Positions 53,937-63,524 are shown, numbered from the stretch's first letter. The stretch is 64,000 bases of DNA from Methanocorpusculum sp. (GCF_030655665.1 NZ_JAUSPQ010000003.1:62001-126000), one strand, 5' to 3'. Notes: generated by a model from the letters alone, not told the origin. Program-made: numbers and translations.

Positions 53937-54823
53937 CTGATGATCCGATTCTTGAAGTCCGCGATCTTACCCAGTATTTCCGGATAAACCGGCAGTTGAC
54001 CATCAAAGCAGTTGACGGAATAAGTTTTTCCGTGAATGAGGGAGAGGTATTCGGCATTGTGGGTGAGACGGGCTCGGGAAAATCCACGGTTGCCCGTACG
54101 TTAATGGGTGTGAATCGGCTAACGAGCGGCGAGATCTTTTTCAAAGGGAATAAGATCTCCGATAAGGATGTGTTCCGGCAGAACAAATCGGATCTGCAGA
54201 AGAATATGCAGATCATTTTTCAGGATTCCGCAGCGGCCTTGAATCCCCATATGACTGTTGAACAGATCATTGCCGAGCCTATGACAATCAATAAGGTCAT
54301 GAAAAGTACTGAGGAGCTTGATGCCCGTATCAAAGAGACGCTGGAAAACGTCGAGCTTTCCGAGCATTACCGAACGAAGTACCCGGGAGAGCTTTCCGGA
54401 GGGCAGCGGCAGCGGGTCGCGATCGCACGGGGAATTGCGATCCGGCCCGATCTTATCATTGCAGATGAACCGATTGCATCGCTCGATATCTCCATTCAGG
54501 CCCAGATCGTGACACTGTTCCAGCATCTGCAGAAGGAACATCAGTTCACGTTCATTTTCATTGCACACGATCTTTCTCTTATCCGGTTTATCAGTGACAG
54601 GACGGCAGTTATGCTGAAGGGAAAGATCGTGGAGATGGCAGAGACGAAAGACCTGTTTGAACATCCGCTTCATCCGTATACAAAGGCACTTCTCTCATCG
54701 ATACCGGTGCCGGATCCGGATTTTGAACGGAAGAAAAAATCTCTTGAGTATGATACCTCCTCGTTTACCGGAGAGGGAACATTTTCAGAGGTTTCGAAAG
54801 GACATTTCCTTTTGGATGGGTAA
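53933..54823 (+). CDS. ABC transporter ATPase, DppF/NikE type
   Basis: A 296-residue second ATPase of the importer. Walker [10 protein letters not shown], signature [14 protein letters not shown], Walker [13 protein letters not shown], and the tail [17 protein letters not shown] are all present. It pairs with the preceding ATPase to form the heterodimer. ATGA overlap with the upstream gene; the methyltransferase gene follows after about 9 bases. Confidence 0.93.
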   Translation: MTDDPILEVRDLTQYFRINRQLTIKAVDGISFSVNEGEVFGIVGETGSGKSTVARTLMGVNRLTSGEIFFKGNKISDKDVFRQNKSDLQKNMQIIFQDSAAALNPHMTVEQIIAEPMTINKVMKSTEELDARIKETLENVELSEHYRTKYPGELSGGQRQRVAIARGIAIRPDLIIADEPIASLDISIQAQIVTLFQHLQKEHQFTFIFIAHDLSLIRFISDRTAVMLKGKIVEMAETKDLFEHPLHPYTKALLSSIPVPDPDFERKKKSLEYDTSSFTGEGTFSEVSKGHFLLDG

Positions 54824-54832
54824 TTGATTATT

Positions 54833-55627
54833 ATGGAAGAAAGTAAACTCAAAGCAGATATCGCGGAAAATTGGAATGCAGAGTCAATGTATTATGATTC
54901 CCATGTTTCTCACGGTATAGCAACGGAAGAAGAGAAGCGTCTCTGGATGGAGGCGTTCAACGCAGTTTTACCAAAGAACGACAACCTCCGTATTCTCGAT
55001 GTAGGGTGCGGGACGGGCGCGATGGGTCTTATTCTCTCGGAGATGGGACACGAGGTGTCCGGCATCGATCTTTCGGAAGGGATGATGGGGGTCGGCCGCA
55101 GGAAAGCCGCGGAGCATGATCTTTCCATGACCTTTACCGAGGGGGATGCGGAGTACCCGCCGTTTTCGGATGATACGTTCGATGTCGTGGTCAATCGTCA
55201 TCTTCTCTGGACCCTTCCTCATCCGGCGACGGCTCTTGAAAACTGGTTCCGCATCACAAAGCCGGGAGGTGTGGTGCTGGTGATCGACGGGGTCTGGGAT
55301 GACGGATCGTCTATCACGAAAGCCCGCAGGAAGGTGAGTGATATGCTCGCACACAGTCTTGAGGCGCATCCGCACGGAAAACGAAGTTACAGCGAGGAGG
55401 TTCGTGCCGCTCTGCCGCATAAAGGCGGCGTCTCTCCTGATGTTGTGCGGACGTATTTTGCAGAGACGGGTTTAGAAGAGGTTGCATGTCTGGATCTGAA
55501 ACAGATCACGGAGAATCAGTGCAGGCAGCTTCCGTGGTATCGCAAGATCATGAAAATGAGTTCTTATTATCTGATAGCAGGGAGTAAACCGATCTGTGTT
55601 GAAGAAGAGGGCGTGCAACAGACATAA
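54833..55627 (+). CDS. Class I SAM-dependent methyltransferase
   Basis: A 264-residue methyltransferase from the ATG at 54833; a TTG at 54824 is possible. SAM-binding loop: ILDVGCGTGAMGL (residues about 43-55), then GIDLSEGMM (strand 2 acid) and DVVVNRHLLWTLPHP for motif post-II/IV. The segment WNAESMYYDSHVSHG at the N-terminus is like the UbiE/COQ5-type and corrinoid-related groups. It closes the nik/dpp-type operon. The link hints that the imported ligand, or a metallophore, is methylated, but this is inference. A T-rich tail follows. Confidence 0.85.
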   Translation: MEESKLKADIAENWNAESMYYDSHVSHGIATEEEKRLWMEAFNAVLPKNDNLRILDVGCGTGAMGLILSEMGHEVSGIDLSEGMMGVGRRKAAEHDLSMTFTEGDAEYPPFSDDTFDVVVNRHLLWTLPHPATALENWFRITKPGGVVLVIDGVWDDGSSITKARRKVSDMLAHSLEAHPHGKRSYSEEVRAALPHKGGVSPDVVRTYFAETGLEEVACLDLKQITENQCRQLPWYRKIMKMSSYYLIAGSKPICVEEEGVQQT

Positions 55628-55689
55628 ACTCCTCTTTTGCATTCCCATTCCCATGGATTTATAGACCAGCACCTCCTTCATTTTATCAT

Positions 55690-55863
55690 ATGACACAGGA
55701 TATTGAGACCATCCTCCGTACCGAAGGCATCGAAACCGCGATCACCTGCGGCAAAGCACACATGATCGCTGAAAAATACCAGATACCTTTAACCGAGATC
55801 GGCAGCTGCTGTATCAAAAACAACATCAAGATCTCTCAGTGCATGCTCGGCTGCTTCAAATAA
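55690..55863 (+). CDS. Small Cys-rich protein (57 residues)
   Basis: A 57-residue frame starting MTQDIETILRTEGIETAITC and ending SQCMLGCFK, with Cys at about 20, 40, 41, 51 and 55. The C-terminal Ile-Lys-Ile-x(2)-C-x(2)-G-C-F phrase reminds me of small archaeal and clostridial proteins ending in CQLGCF, whose role is unknown. The helical first half looks like a tiny DNA-binding or adaptor domain. It is convergent with the formate-dehydrogenase-like gene and overlaps its end by 8 bases. No ribosome site is visible; TATA-like TTTTATCATATG lies just before the start. Confidence 0.6.
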   Translation: MTQDIETILRTEGIETAITCGKAHMIAEKYQIPLTEIGSCCIKNNIKISQCMLGCFK

Positions 55864-57880
55864 TTTTCCGGATCCGCACCGGCTGCATACGTGCGGCAGC
55901 ATCCAGCGACGTATTCTGGATCAGATCGCTGCTCTGTGCATCCACATAATGTGACGGCATAAACACCGTTTTTTCGAGGATCTCATCCGTGATCCTGGCA
56001 GTTCCGCAGAGGATCTTATCTTTGGTTTCGATCTCCACCTCGTCACCCTCCGCGATCCCGAGTTCTTGTGCATCCTCCGGGTGGATCTCGATCCAGTTCG
56101 CCGTCTGCGTACTGCTCCGGGTCATCTTCCCGGTATCCCAGTGGAAGATGCACCTCCCCATCGAAAACAGAAACGGAAACTCAGGCGTCGTATTTTCGCA
56201 GGTCCGCGCCCACTCCGCAGGAATGAACCGGGCTTTCCCGTTTGCTGTCGCAAACCGTTCGGCATACAGCTGCTCACTTCCTGCTTCAGTGACGGGCCAC
56301 TGCATACCTTCCGGCCGCCCGACTTCGTCGTATGTCATTCCTGCATAGATCGGGGTCATCCGCACGATCTCGGCAAATATCTCTCCGTATGTTTTCCAGG
56401 GAAACTGCTCTGCATACCCCATCTTTTCTGCAAGAAGCGCGAGGATCTTCCAATCCTGCTTTGCCTCCCCCACGCCGTCCTGAGCTTTCTGCAGCCGCTG
56501 GACCCGGCGTTCCGTATTCGTCTGGGTCCCGTCCCTTTCTGCAAAACAGACCGCCGGAAATACGACATCGGCAAACTCCGCGGTTTCGTTCAGAAAAATA
56601 TCCTGGACGACCACGAACTCAAGATGGGAAAACGTCTCCCGGGACTCCGCCAGGTCGGGGCCGGAAAGCACGGGATTCTCGCCGAGAACATACATGGCTT
56701 TGATCTCGCCCGTGTTCTTCTGCAGACGATCCATCATTTCCGTACTGTCCAGTCCGCGGATCGGTCCGGCGATCCCCTCAGAAAACTTCCATTCCTGGGA
56801 AAACGCCGCATGGACTTTTGGATCATCGACCCGCTGATAGCCGGTAAAGTATTCGGGGAGGATCCCCATATCACAGGCTCCCTGGATGTTGTTCTGCCCC
56901 CGAAGGGGCGACATGCCGGCTCCTTTCTTTCCAACGTTTCCAGTCAGAAGCTGGAGATCTGCTATTGTCTGGATAACATCGTCACCCGCGCCAAATTTGG
57001 TGACGCCTGTAGAATAGATGATGGAACATCCTTTTGCCGAAGAGATCCATTCTGCGGCCTGGAGGATCGCCTCGGGACTGACCCCTGTTGCCTTGGATAC
57101 CTGGTCAAGACCGTATGCCGGCTGCATGATCCGGTCATAAAACGCCGCATACCCTTCGGTCCGTGCCGCGATGAACCCGGCATCTTCCCAGCCGTTTGTG
57201 CAGATTACCTGCATGATCCCGTTCAGGAGGGCGACATCCGAACCATGGTAAAACTGTATGGCCAGATCAGCGGTCGAGCCGGTGAATGTTTTTCGCGGGT
57301 CTGCGCAGATGTATTTTGCGCCGTTCTGCTGTGCCGTGATGATCGCCCGCCCTATGAGGGGGAACTGACGGAACACGTTTGAACCGAGCACGAGGATACA
57401 GTCCGATCCGGCTATGTCCGCAATACTGTTTGTCATCGCAGGATAGCCGAACGAGTCGATGAGCGGCTGGACGGTCGATGTGTGGGACAAGCGTTCGCAG
57501 TGGTCGATGTTGTTGGTTTTTAAGACGCCGCGTGCGAACTTCATCATGACATAGTTGTCTTCGTTGGATACGCGTGGGGAGGAGAGGACACCGAGTTCCG
57601 AAGGAAGGTAGGTTTTCAGATGGTCCGCAGTGTAGGCGAGAGCTTCTTCCCAAGAGACCGTTTCGAGGGTCCCGTTCTTTCTGATCATCGGACGGGTGAG
57701 ACGGTCCGGGGAATTGACGAATTCGGCGGAGGAGAGACCGCGGGCACAGAGTTTTCCGGCGTTTACCGGTGACCGGGGATAGGGATGCACGCCCCGTACT
57801 TGTCCGTTGACTACGGCTAGCGAGAGGCTGCATCCTGTTCCGCAGTAGGGACAGATGGTTCTGACCAGACGAACATCCAT
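55856..57880 (-). CDS. Formate-dehydrogenase-like molybdopterin oxidoreductase with Ser at the metal-ligand position
   Basis: A 674-residue enzyme of the FdhA type. The N-terminal [4Fe-4S] site is C10-x2-C13-x3-C17 with C45 in GKLCARG. Molybdopterin-binding motifs follow: VLGSNVFRQFPLIGR, TGNVGKKGAGMSPLRGQNNIQGACDMG and a C-terminal MP-binding domain with LFSMGRCIFHWDTGKMTRSS. In formate dehydrogenases the metal is held by Sec or Cys in a C-x-R-x-[UC]-H context; here it reads HCERLSH, so Ser132 (codon TCC) replaces it, with His133 kept. No fdhB neighbour is present. The gene is likely co-opted for another substrate, or the Ser may bind Mo/W as in DMSO reductase. Confidence 0.85.
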   Translation of the reverse strand: MDVRLVRTICPYCGTGCSLSLAVVNGQVRGVHPYPRSPVNAGKLCARGLSSAEFVNSPDRLTRPMIRKNGTLETVSWEEALAYTADHLKTYLPSELGVLSSPRVSNEDNYVMMKFARGVLKTNNIDHCERLSHTSTVQPLIDSFGYPAMTNSIADIAGSDCILVLGSNVFRQFPLIGRAIITAQQNGAKYICADPRKTFTGSTADLAIQFYHGSDVALLNGIMQVICTNGWEDAGFIAARTEGYAAFYDRIMQPAYGLDQVSKATGVSPEAILQAAEWISSAKGCSIIYSTGVTKFGAGDDVIQTIADLQLLTGNVGKKGAGMSPLRGQNNIQGACDMGILPEYFTGYQRVDDPKVHAAFSQEWKFSEGIAGPIRGLDSTEMMDRLQKNTGEIKAMYVLGENPVLSGPDLAESRETFSHLEFVVVQDIFLNETAEFADVVFPAVCFAERDGTQTNTERRVQRLQKAQDGVGEAKQDWKILALLAEKMGYAEQFPWKTYGEIFAEIVRMTPIYAGMTYDEVGRPEGMQWPVTEAGSEQLYAERFATANGKARFIPAEWARTCENTTPEFPFLFSMGRCIFHWDTGKMTRSSTQTANWIEIHPEDAQELGIAEGDEVEIETKDKILCGTARITDEILEKTVFMPSHYVDAQSSDLIQNTSLDAAARMQPVRIRKII

Positions 57881-58377
57881 GTTATTATGATAATATGTGC
57901 GGAGGATTGATATTATTCTTTATACGTCATGACGAAATCGGGTAGATGTGTTCTTCCCGTTAGGTGACCGGCAGCCTCGCCTCTGCCGGCCCGGGATCAT
58001 TGCGGGATCGTGCATCGCCGTTGTTTTCAGGATAAAGAATTCCTGAAGCAAAACTTTTTTTGCAGAAAATCTGCAGTAATGTTCCTAGTATCCGCCCCCT
58101 GTCCCCCCTTTTCGTTTTTTCGTCGTTTTTTTTGTGTATTTTGTGTATTTTGTGTGCTGAATGGTACTATCCAAAGAATCCCGCACAAAAAATCTGGTCC
58201 AAAAAGCGACCTATTCCCATCCCATTTTTACCGGTTTTGTCCTGCTCAACCCTAATCAAAAATTGAGTCAAACCTGCCAAAATTCCTATCGAACTCTCTA
58301 TTTTCGATTGAATGGAACGTTTCTCTCTTCATCTCTGAAGAAATGAAATCATTTCAATTTTGAATCAATAATGAAAG
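57881..58377. other. Intergenic region between FdhA-like gene and the RT gene
   Basis: It has one strong hairpin, CCGGCAG (57968-57974) with CTGCCGG (57983-57989), a direct repeat CGGGATC-xTTGC near 57991-58010, and an inverted relative of the CACGAAAAGGGGGACAGGGG repeat at 58092-58114 with TTTTGTGTATTTTGTGTATT. No gene is seen; three short frames on the plus strand have no signature. Confidence 0.5.
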
Positions 58378-61300
58378 TTAGATGTCAATTCCATGTCTTT
58401 TAATAGCTCGTTCTCTTTTAAATCCGGGAGGTAGGGGTTTATACCTTTTATCGTTTGCATCATATTCGTGGGATTGAAAGTTGGCTAGGGATTCAATATC
58501 CAGTTCTCCAACAATGAGAGTACTATTTTTCCCACCGCCGATCTGACCAAGATTCCTTTTTTCATGTCTTGATGGTTGTATTATTCGCGAACAACCAAAT
58601 TCAGAAGTATTTGAATAAACTACATAGCAATGCAGATCTCGGGTAACTGATTCAAGAATATCCATAAAATATGAGACATCTTTGTTCCATGAACAGGCAA
58701 TCAGAAAATCTAATTCAGACCGGAAAATTGCCCGATGCTGAATATCTGCTAATTCAAAACAGTTGTACACAGTAAACTGTGTTCCTCTCCATTCGTAAAG
58801 ATGATATATTGCATTTTCAAAACAGGGAATATCATATCCATTCTTATTGAGGTCACGAATTTCTTCTGGGGCATAATGATTTTTGATTCTCAGAGATACA
58901 CAACAGGACTTATACATATCTTTAACTTCGAAGGGAAGAAGCGCAGCAGTTAGATTATAAGCCAGTGGCTTGTTTTTACACATATCTTCTCCTTCGGGAG
59001 AGGGGAGACAAATGTGTTCTATCCCAAATACCAATCCAATCTGATGTTCACGGGTCCACATCGTTAAACTAGGTAACCATTGGGCGGGAATAGCACACTC
59101 AGGAAATACTACGAGATTACATTTTTCCTTTACAGCTGTATTCAGAATCTGAGATATCTCCAGCCATTTCTCCAGAGACAGATTATGCTCTTTTGTTGTC
59201 TCATAATTACTCGATATATCAGCATAGGGTAACTTCAGATTAACAATTCCAACACGAAGCTTTGTTAATATATCTGCATTGGAAGTGATGGTGATTTTTG
59301 TAGGATGCACATCAGATGTGATTTTGAAATTTCTTTGATGCAGAGGTTCAATATTAATATTTATCTTATCTTCATCTATTTTCGCCATCCATTGATAAAC
59401 ATCAGATTGTTTCTTTATTGCATCCTTTAGATATCCTAAGAGTTTGACTGGGTCACTATCTTTTATTTCATCTGAATCCTCTCTAGAGGTCAACCTCCCT
59501 TTTGTTTTCAAATCTTTTAGAGCATAGAATAACTGCAGTTCATGAATGTGAATGAAACGCGGCGTATTTTTTATTTTCACTTCATCAAGTTCGAGTGAGT
59601 TTGTAAACCCGGAATAGAATACATCAATGTTACAGAGATCACCGGAATAATCTTTAACATAATTCAGGAGAGGATAGGACACATGATGATGACGAAGCAT
59701 ATTTGCCTCCCTGAAACACTGGGAAAAATCATATATCCGAGTTGCTGTTGGTATTTCATCACTTACTGTTCTAGAATATGGACAATATTTATCAAAACTA
59801 TCCTCAGATAGTAATGCTAAGGCTGAAGCTAACGCTAGCTCTTCGTATTTTATTAAATCCTTCTTGACACGATACTCGAATTTATTATCCAGAGAATATT
59901 GTAAATATGAAATATTCTTTTTAATATCATAATAGATATCTTTCAATCCCTCGGGTTTTTGTGATAAAATAAATAATGTGAAGAGTTTCTCCCATGAACG
60001 AATGTAGCTAAGATAGTTTTTCCCACGTAAATCCTGGAGAAGTGTCTTAATAAACTCCTCACTATATTCGAGAGGTTTGCCGCAGATTTTTAAATGTGAC
60101 AACTGTTTAGCAAGTAAAATCGAAAATGCAGCCTGATTAATAGTTAATCTCTCAATATTTCTCAGTTTATTCGTTCCACTCTCCTCATAGACAAGATGAT
60201 ATAAGTCTGTATCACAAAGATCATTTATTGGAACCTCAGGGAGATACGTGAACACTTGAGAATTATCTTCGATAGCTTTTGTAAATAATTTCAGAAGAGC
60301 CGTTGAATGATGTGAATCTATCTGAAATATCTTTATTTTTTCATTTTGTACAATTATTCTTTTTTTAGGGACACCCTGAATTTTTATGTAATATTGGGGA
60401 CCCTGAGCATTTGATTGAGTTTTTGGGTATTTTGCAAGAATCCCTCTATCTACAAAATATTTTTTGATAACAGTCTCTAAATCAGAATTTATTATTCGTT
60501 TTGGCTGTTCATCATTGGAATATTGCGGTTGCGATATGACCAGAATAGAATCGTCGACATACCGACCATAATATCTTGGCTTTAAATCATCCAGTATTTT
60601 TTTGTCAAAATCTTTGAGATACCAGTTTGCAAAAATCTGAGATGATGGTAATCCAATTGGGAGAATTTTCTTTTGACCATTCTTACCCTTGTCCCATGTA
60701 TCTTCAGAGAAAATGCTTTGATGTGTTTTCTTTGCCTGTTCTTTGATTAAATCCGTTGATTTAATGTGAATTTTTTCAAGAATTATATTCAAATGTTCCC
60801 ATAATGTTTGTTTCTCAAGATTATTACTCGAATTGAATTTATTATTAAGACTATCTAATATTTTCTTAAAATCAATGTCAATTGAGTAAAAATAATTTGC
60901 AAAGTCAAGAGAGAAGATAAGTGTATTTTCATGATTACTTACTGCTTCCTTTGCACTTTTCATTGCATTGGATCTCCAGTCATTATATTGATTGATGTAT
61001 TTTTTGAACAAATGTGAACTATTGTCCTTATCTTTTTTCGATATCACCAAATCATGTATTCGATTTGCATAACAACAATCCCCCAATTCCTGATCCAAGA
61101 ATACACCTATCTCAGTAATCCACCATACATCCAGTATCAATAGTGGAACTGGGATGTCAAAGAAATAATTTACGCCATCAATAACATATTTAGGTGACGA
61201 ACTTACATTTGATACTGTACGTTTGGAGGGTAATTTGGACTCCTTATTATCAAAATCGACTGATTTTGGAAGTATATGACAAAAAATTTTATTTATCCAA

Positions 61301-61521
61301 CCATTAATAATCGTATTAATCTCTTCAAAATCCGATGGAATTCCAGATAATGCCATTAAAACAAGTATTATCTCTTTTTTCTCCTCTTGCCCATTCAGTT
61401 CAAAGCGTGCAAGTGTTTCCTGAGAACATAAATCAGGAGTGTAGTATATCGTTTGTTTCAGTTTTTTGTATAGGCGATTATAAAGTTCTGGAATATAATT
61501 ATCGGCATTTTTCGTAGACAC
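58378..61521 (-). CDS. Reverse transcriptase fused to a C-N hydrolase (nitrilase) domain, DRT1/UG1 type
   Basis: A 1047-residue fusion. The RT palm has SLDFANYFYSID (D206, motif A), LPSSQIFANWYL (291-302, motif B) and YVDD (321-324, motif C). A helical middle part (about 450-750) follows. The nitrilase part runs from about 753 to the end, with Glu in VVFPECAIP (about 808), Lys in IKNHYAPEE (880) and Cys in YNCFELADI (921), so the Glu-Lys-Cys triad is intact. RT-nitrilase fusions are known as defence-associated reverse transcriptase type 1. A GTG start at 61519-61521 with a TATA-like box about 29 bases upstream fits a leaderless message. It is AT-rich, and follows the exonuclease gene by 56 bases. 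Confidence 0.88.
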   Translation of the reverse strand: MSTKNADNYIPELYNRLYKKLKQTIYYTPDLCSQETLARFELNGQEEKKEIILVLMALSGIPSDFEEINTIINGWINKIFCHILPKSVDFDNKESKLPSKRTVSNVSSSPKYVIDGVNYFFDIPVPLLILDVWWITEIGVFLDQELGDCCYANRIHDLVISKKDKDNSSHLFKKYINQYNDWRSNAMKSAKEAVSNHENTLIFSLDFANYFYSIDIDFKKILDSLNNKFNSSNNLEKQTLWEHLNIILEKIHIKSTDLIKEQAKKTHQSIFSEDTWDKGKNGQKKILPIGLPSSQIFANWYLKDFDKKILDDLKPRYYGRYVDDSILVISQPQYSNDEQPKRIINSDLETVIKKYFVDRGILAKYPKTQSNAQGPQYYIKIQGVPKKRIIVQNEKIKIFQIDSHHSTALLKLFTKAIEDNSQVFTYLPEVPINDLCDTDLYHLVYEESGTNKLRNIERLTINQAAFSILLAKQLSHLKICGKPLEYSEEFIKTLLQDLRGKNYLSYIRSWEKLFTLFILSQKPEGLKDIYYDIKKNISYLQYSLDNKFEYRVKKDLIKYEELALASALALLSEDSFDKYCPYSRTVSDEIPTATRIYDFSQCFREANMLRHHHVSYPLLNYVKDYSGDLCNIDVFYSGFTNSLELDEVKIKNTPRFIHIHELQLFYALKDLKTKGRLTSREDSDEIKDSDPVKLLGYLKDAIKKQSDVYQWMAKIDEDKININIEPLHQRNFKITSDVHPTKITITSNADILTKLRVGIVNLKLPYADISSNYETTKEHNLSLEKWLEISQILNTAVKEKCNLVVFPECAIPAQWLPSLTMWTREHQIGLVFGIEHICLPSPEGEDMCKNKPLAYNLTAALLPFEVKDMYKSCCVSLRIKNHYAPEEIRDLNKNGYDIPCFENAIYHLYEWRGTQFTVYNCFELADIQHRAIFRSELDFLIACSWNKDVSYFMDILESVTRDLHCYVVYSNTSEFGCSRIIQPSRHEKRNLGQIGGGKNSTLIVGELDIESLANFQSHEYDANDKRYKPLPPGFKRERAIKRHGIDI

Positions 61522-61577
61522 AATATAAATAATCTATGCTATTCCAATATAAATCCGATGCACAGACATATGATATT

Positions 61578-62234
61578 CTACAAATTTCTCTCTTTTATAA
61601 CATCTGGTAATCTGGTGGAGGAATTGAATTCCTGAGGATAATATACAATACCTGGCAGTTTCTCTCCAATATAACCATATTTAGGATGATATCCAAATAA
61701 ATTCACATAGTCTGCCAAATCATCTTTTTCGAGGTTCATTTCATAGAATACAGCACAAAGTGCCATTACATCATCCATTGCCTGATGTGTATTTTCTACA
61801 TCATCTATATTATAATATAAAATAGCATCACTAAGCTTATGCGGGTAGGGAAATCTATCTTTAAACACAGTTAATGTGTCAATTACTCCACATTTTTGTG
61901 GAAATGAATAACCATACCGATTAAACATATTCCGTAGGAATGAGAGATCAAACTGTGCATTGTGACTGACGAATAGTATTGGACCCGGAATCCGCAACAT
62001 CAATGCAAAACGACGAGCAACTTCGCTTTCCGGTAATCCTTTCATTGATAAAAATTCCCGTGTCAATCCAGTAATCTTCTCCACCTCCGGTTCAATCTCT
62101 ACGTCATCTGGAAGTTGAACATATGCATCCATTGAAAAATCAACACCATCCGATCCGATACAAAGGGCTGCCAATTCTGTAATTCTATCTAACTCGGGAT
62201 TGCGATTTGTTGTTTCCACATCAAGTACAATCAT
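61578..62234 (-). CDS. DEDDh 3'-5' exonuclease (DnaQ-like)
   Basis: A 218-residue exonuclease from the ATG at 62232-62234, chosen since motif I follows at once (IVLDVETT, D5 and E7). SHNAQFDLSFL gives motif II (D96), and NTHQAMDDVMAL gives motif III (H150, D155). The length and spacing suit the DnaQ/polymerase III epsilon or RNase T group. It stands 56 bases before the RT-nitrilase gene on the same strand, and both are AT-rich, so they are likely one operon. Known DRT1 loci are usually described as a single gene, so the exonuclease may be an added module. Confidence 0.88.
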   Translation of the reverse strand: MIVLDVETTNRNPELDRITELAALCIGSDGVDFSMDAYVQLPDDVEIEPEVEKITGLTREFLSMKGLPESEVARRFALMLRIPGPILFVSHNAQFDLSFLRNMFNRYGYSFPQKCGVIDTLTVFKDRFPYPHKLSDAILYYNIDDVENTHQAMDDVMALCAVFYEMNLEKDDLADYVNLFGYHPKYGYIGEKLPGIVYYPQEFNSSTRLPDVIKERNL

Positions 62235-62481
62235 GTGTGAATATATCTTGGCTAAACTGGTTGGAATAGAAAATATCAATGATGAAACCATGGATGTACC
62301 TAGCATTCAATTGGGTGTGTTAGCATTAAGTTTCTTGCTAAACGCGGATAATCATTTCTTTTCCTACTTAGTAATGAAAGAAGATGGAGCATCTCACCCC
62401 TGGTCCCGAAAACCTAACTTTTCTCAAAATAATAAACCCCAGCCATTCATTAATATACAACAATCACGTATTATTGATCTA

Positions 62482-63351
62482 ATGAAAAAACTGGCAATTC
62501 TTTTCCTGATTCTTCTTGCGATCGTTTTTGCAAGCGGATGCACGAGTACTGCAGATACTTCTGATCCGGTGATCGGCACATGGATCAGTAACAGCAATGC
62601 GGCGGATGTCTTCGTCCTCAATGCCGACGGAACCGGAACCGACACGTATGAGAGCCAAAACACCACGAAAGTCTACAATGTGACCTGGGTCTATGACGGA
62701 GACTACTACCTGCTGGACTATCCGGACACGTGTACACTTTCCGCAGATGGAAAGACCCTGATCATGGATTACGGCACTGTTTTCAGCGGGGACGGTCTTG
62801 TCGGTACCTGGACCACAGAGGAAACAGAGATCATCTCTCCCGGCTTCACCGGACGCGAGTATTACTACGTCTTCGACAACCACACAGGTATTTACTACCA
62901 GAAATGTATTGAGGATCCTAACTACTCAATGATGAACGGCTTCTCGTGGAAGCAGCAGAATGACGGATCATACGTGTTCTATAACTATACCCCGGGCTAT
63001 ATCTTCGAGCTCTCGGAGGATGACACGGTCCAGACCTTCTTCGGGGACGGTCTGCATTATACCGGGAACGGTCTTGTCGGCGCCTGGAACCGCACCGAAC
63101 CGTTAGTCCTGTCTGACGGAACCATCATGCATGCAGAGCGTGTCATGAATGCCGACGGATCGGCGAAGCTTTCCTGGTATTATCAGAATGGCACGTTTTC
63201 CCACGCGTATGACCAGTATTGGGAACAGATCGACGACTATTATGTCGTTGTGGTTCCGAACTTCCTGCGTGGAGAACTTGATCTGAATGATGACGGGTCT
63301 ATGACATTTTACTACCTGGAAGCGCCGGGAATAGTTTACCATAAACAGTAA
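62482..63351 (+). CDS. Secreted lipoprotein with lipocalin-like repeats
   Basis: A 289-residue protein from the ATG at 62482. The signal peptide KKLAILFLILLAIVFASGC ends in a lipobox. The mature part holds two or three related units of about 80 residues: IGTWISNSNAADVFVLNADGTG, LVGTWTTEETEIISPGFTG and LVGAWNRTEPLVLSDGTIM, each followed by Tyr-rich strands. The pattern is of a beta-barrel or WD-like surface protein. Partner unknown. TATA-like TTAATATAC lies near 62450. It is divergent from the exonuclease and not related to the RT locus by function. Confidence 0.75.
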   Translation: MKKLAILFLILLAIVFASGCTSTADTSDPVIGTWISNSNAADVFVLNADGTGTDTYESQNTTKVYNVTWVYDGDYYLLDYPDTCTLSADGKTLIMDYGTVFSGDGLVGTWTTEETEIISPGFTGREYYYVFDNHTGIYYQKCIEDPNYSMMNGFSWKQQNDGSYVFYNYTPGYIFELSEDDTVQTFFGDGLHYTGNGLVGAWNRTEPLVLSDGTIMHAERVMNADGSAKLSWYYQNGTFSHAYDQYWEQIDDYYVVVVPNFLRGELDLNDDGSMTFYYLEAPGIVYHKQ

Positions 63352-63524
63352 ACTCAATTTCTCTCTCTTTTTATCTGCTGCTTATTCTGGAAAATCTGCA
63401 CGAACTGTTCTGCTCAAAAGTGGTGCGGGAAATGTGCATTTTTTGTATAAATTCAGAAAAATACTGGCGTATTTTAAATTTTTTCACCAGATATATTTAT
63501 CGTAGATAATGGCTATTATCTTCT

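Noticed and set aside
56066-57382. 438-codon plus-strand frame opposite the FdhA-like gene
   Set aside because: Its composition (Arg, His, Cys, Pro rich) is typical of an antisense shadow of a GC-rich gene; the minus-strand gene has all family motifs.
57968-57989. Molybdenum-cofactor riboswitch before the FdhA-like gene
   Set aside because: The hairpin is strong but I cannot match the consensus, and its orientation relative to the gene does not help. Kept only as a hairpin.
58378-61521. Retron
   Set aside because: The RT is far longer than retron RTs and carries a nitrilase domain; I find no msr/msd-like inverted repeat at its start.
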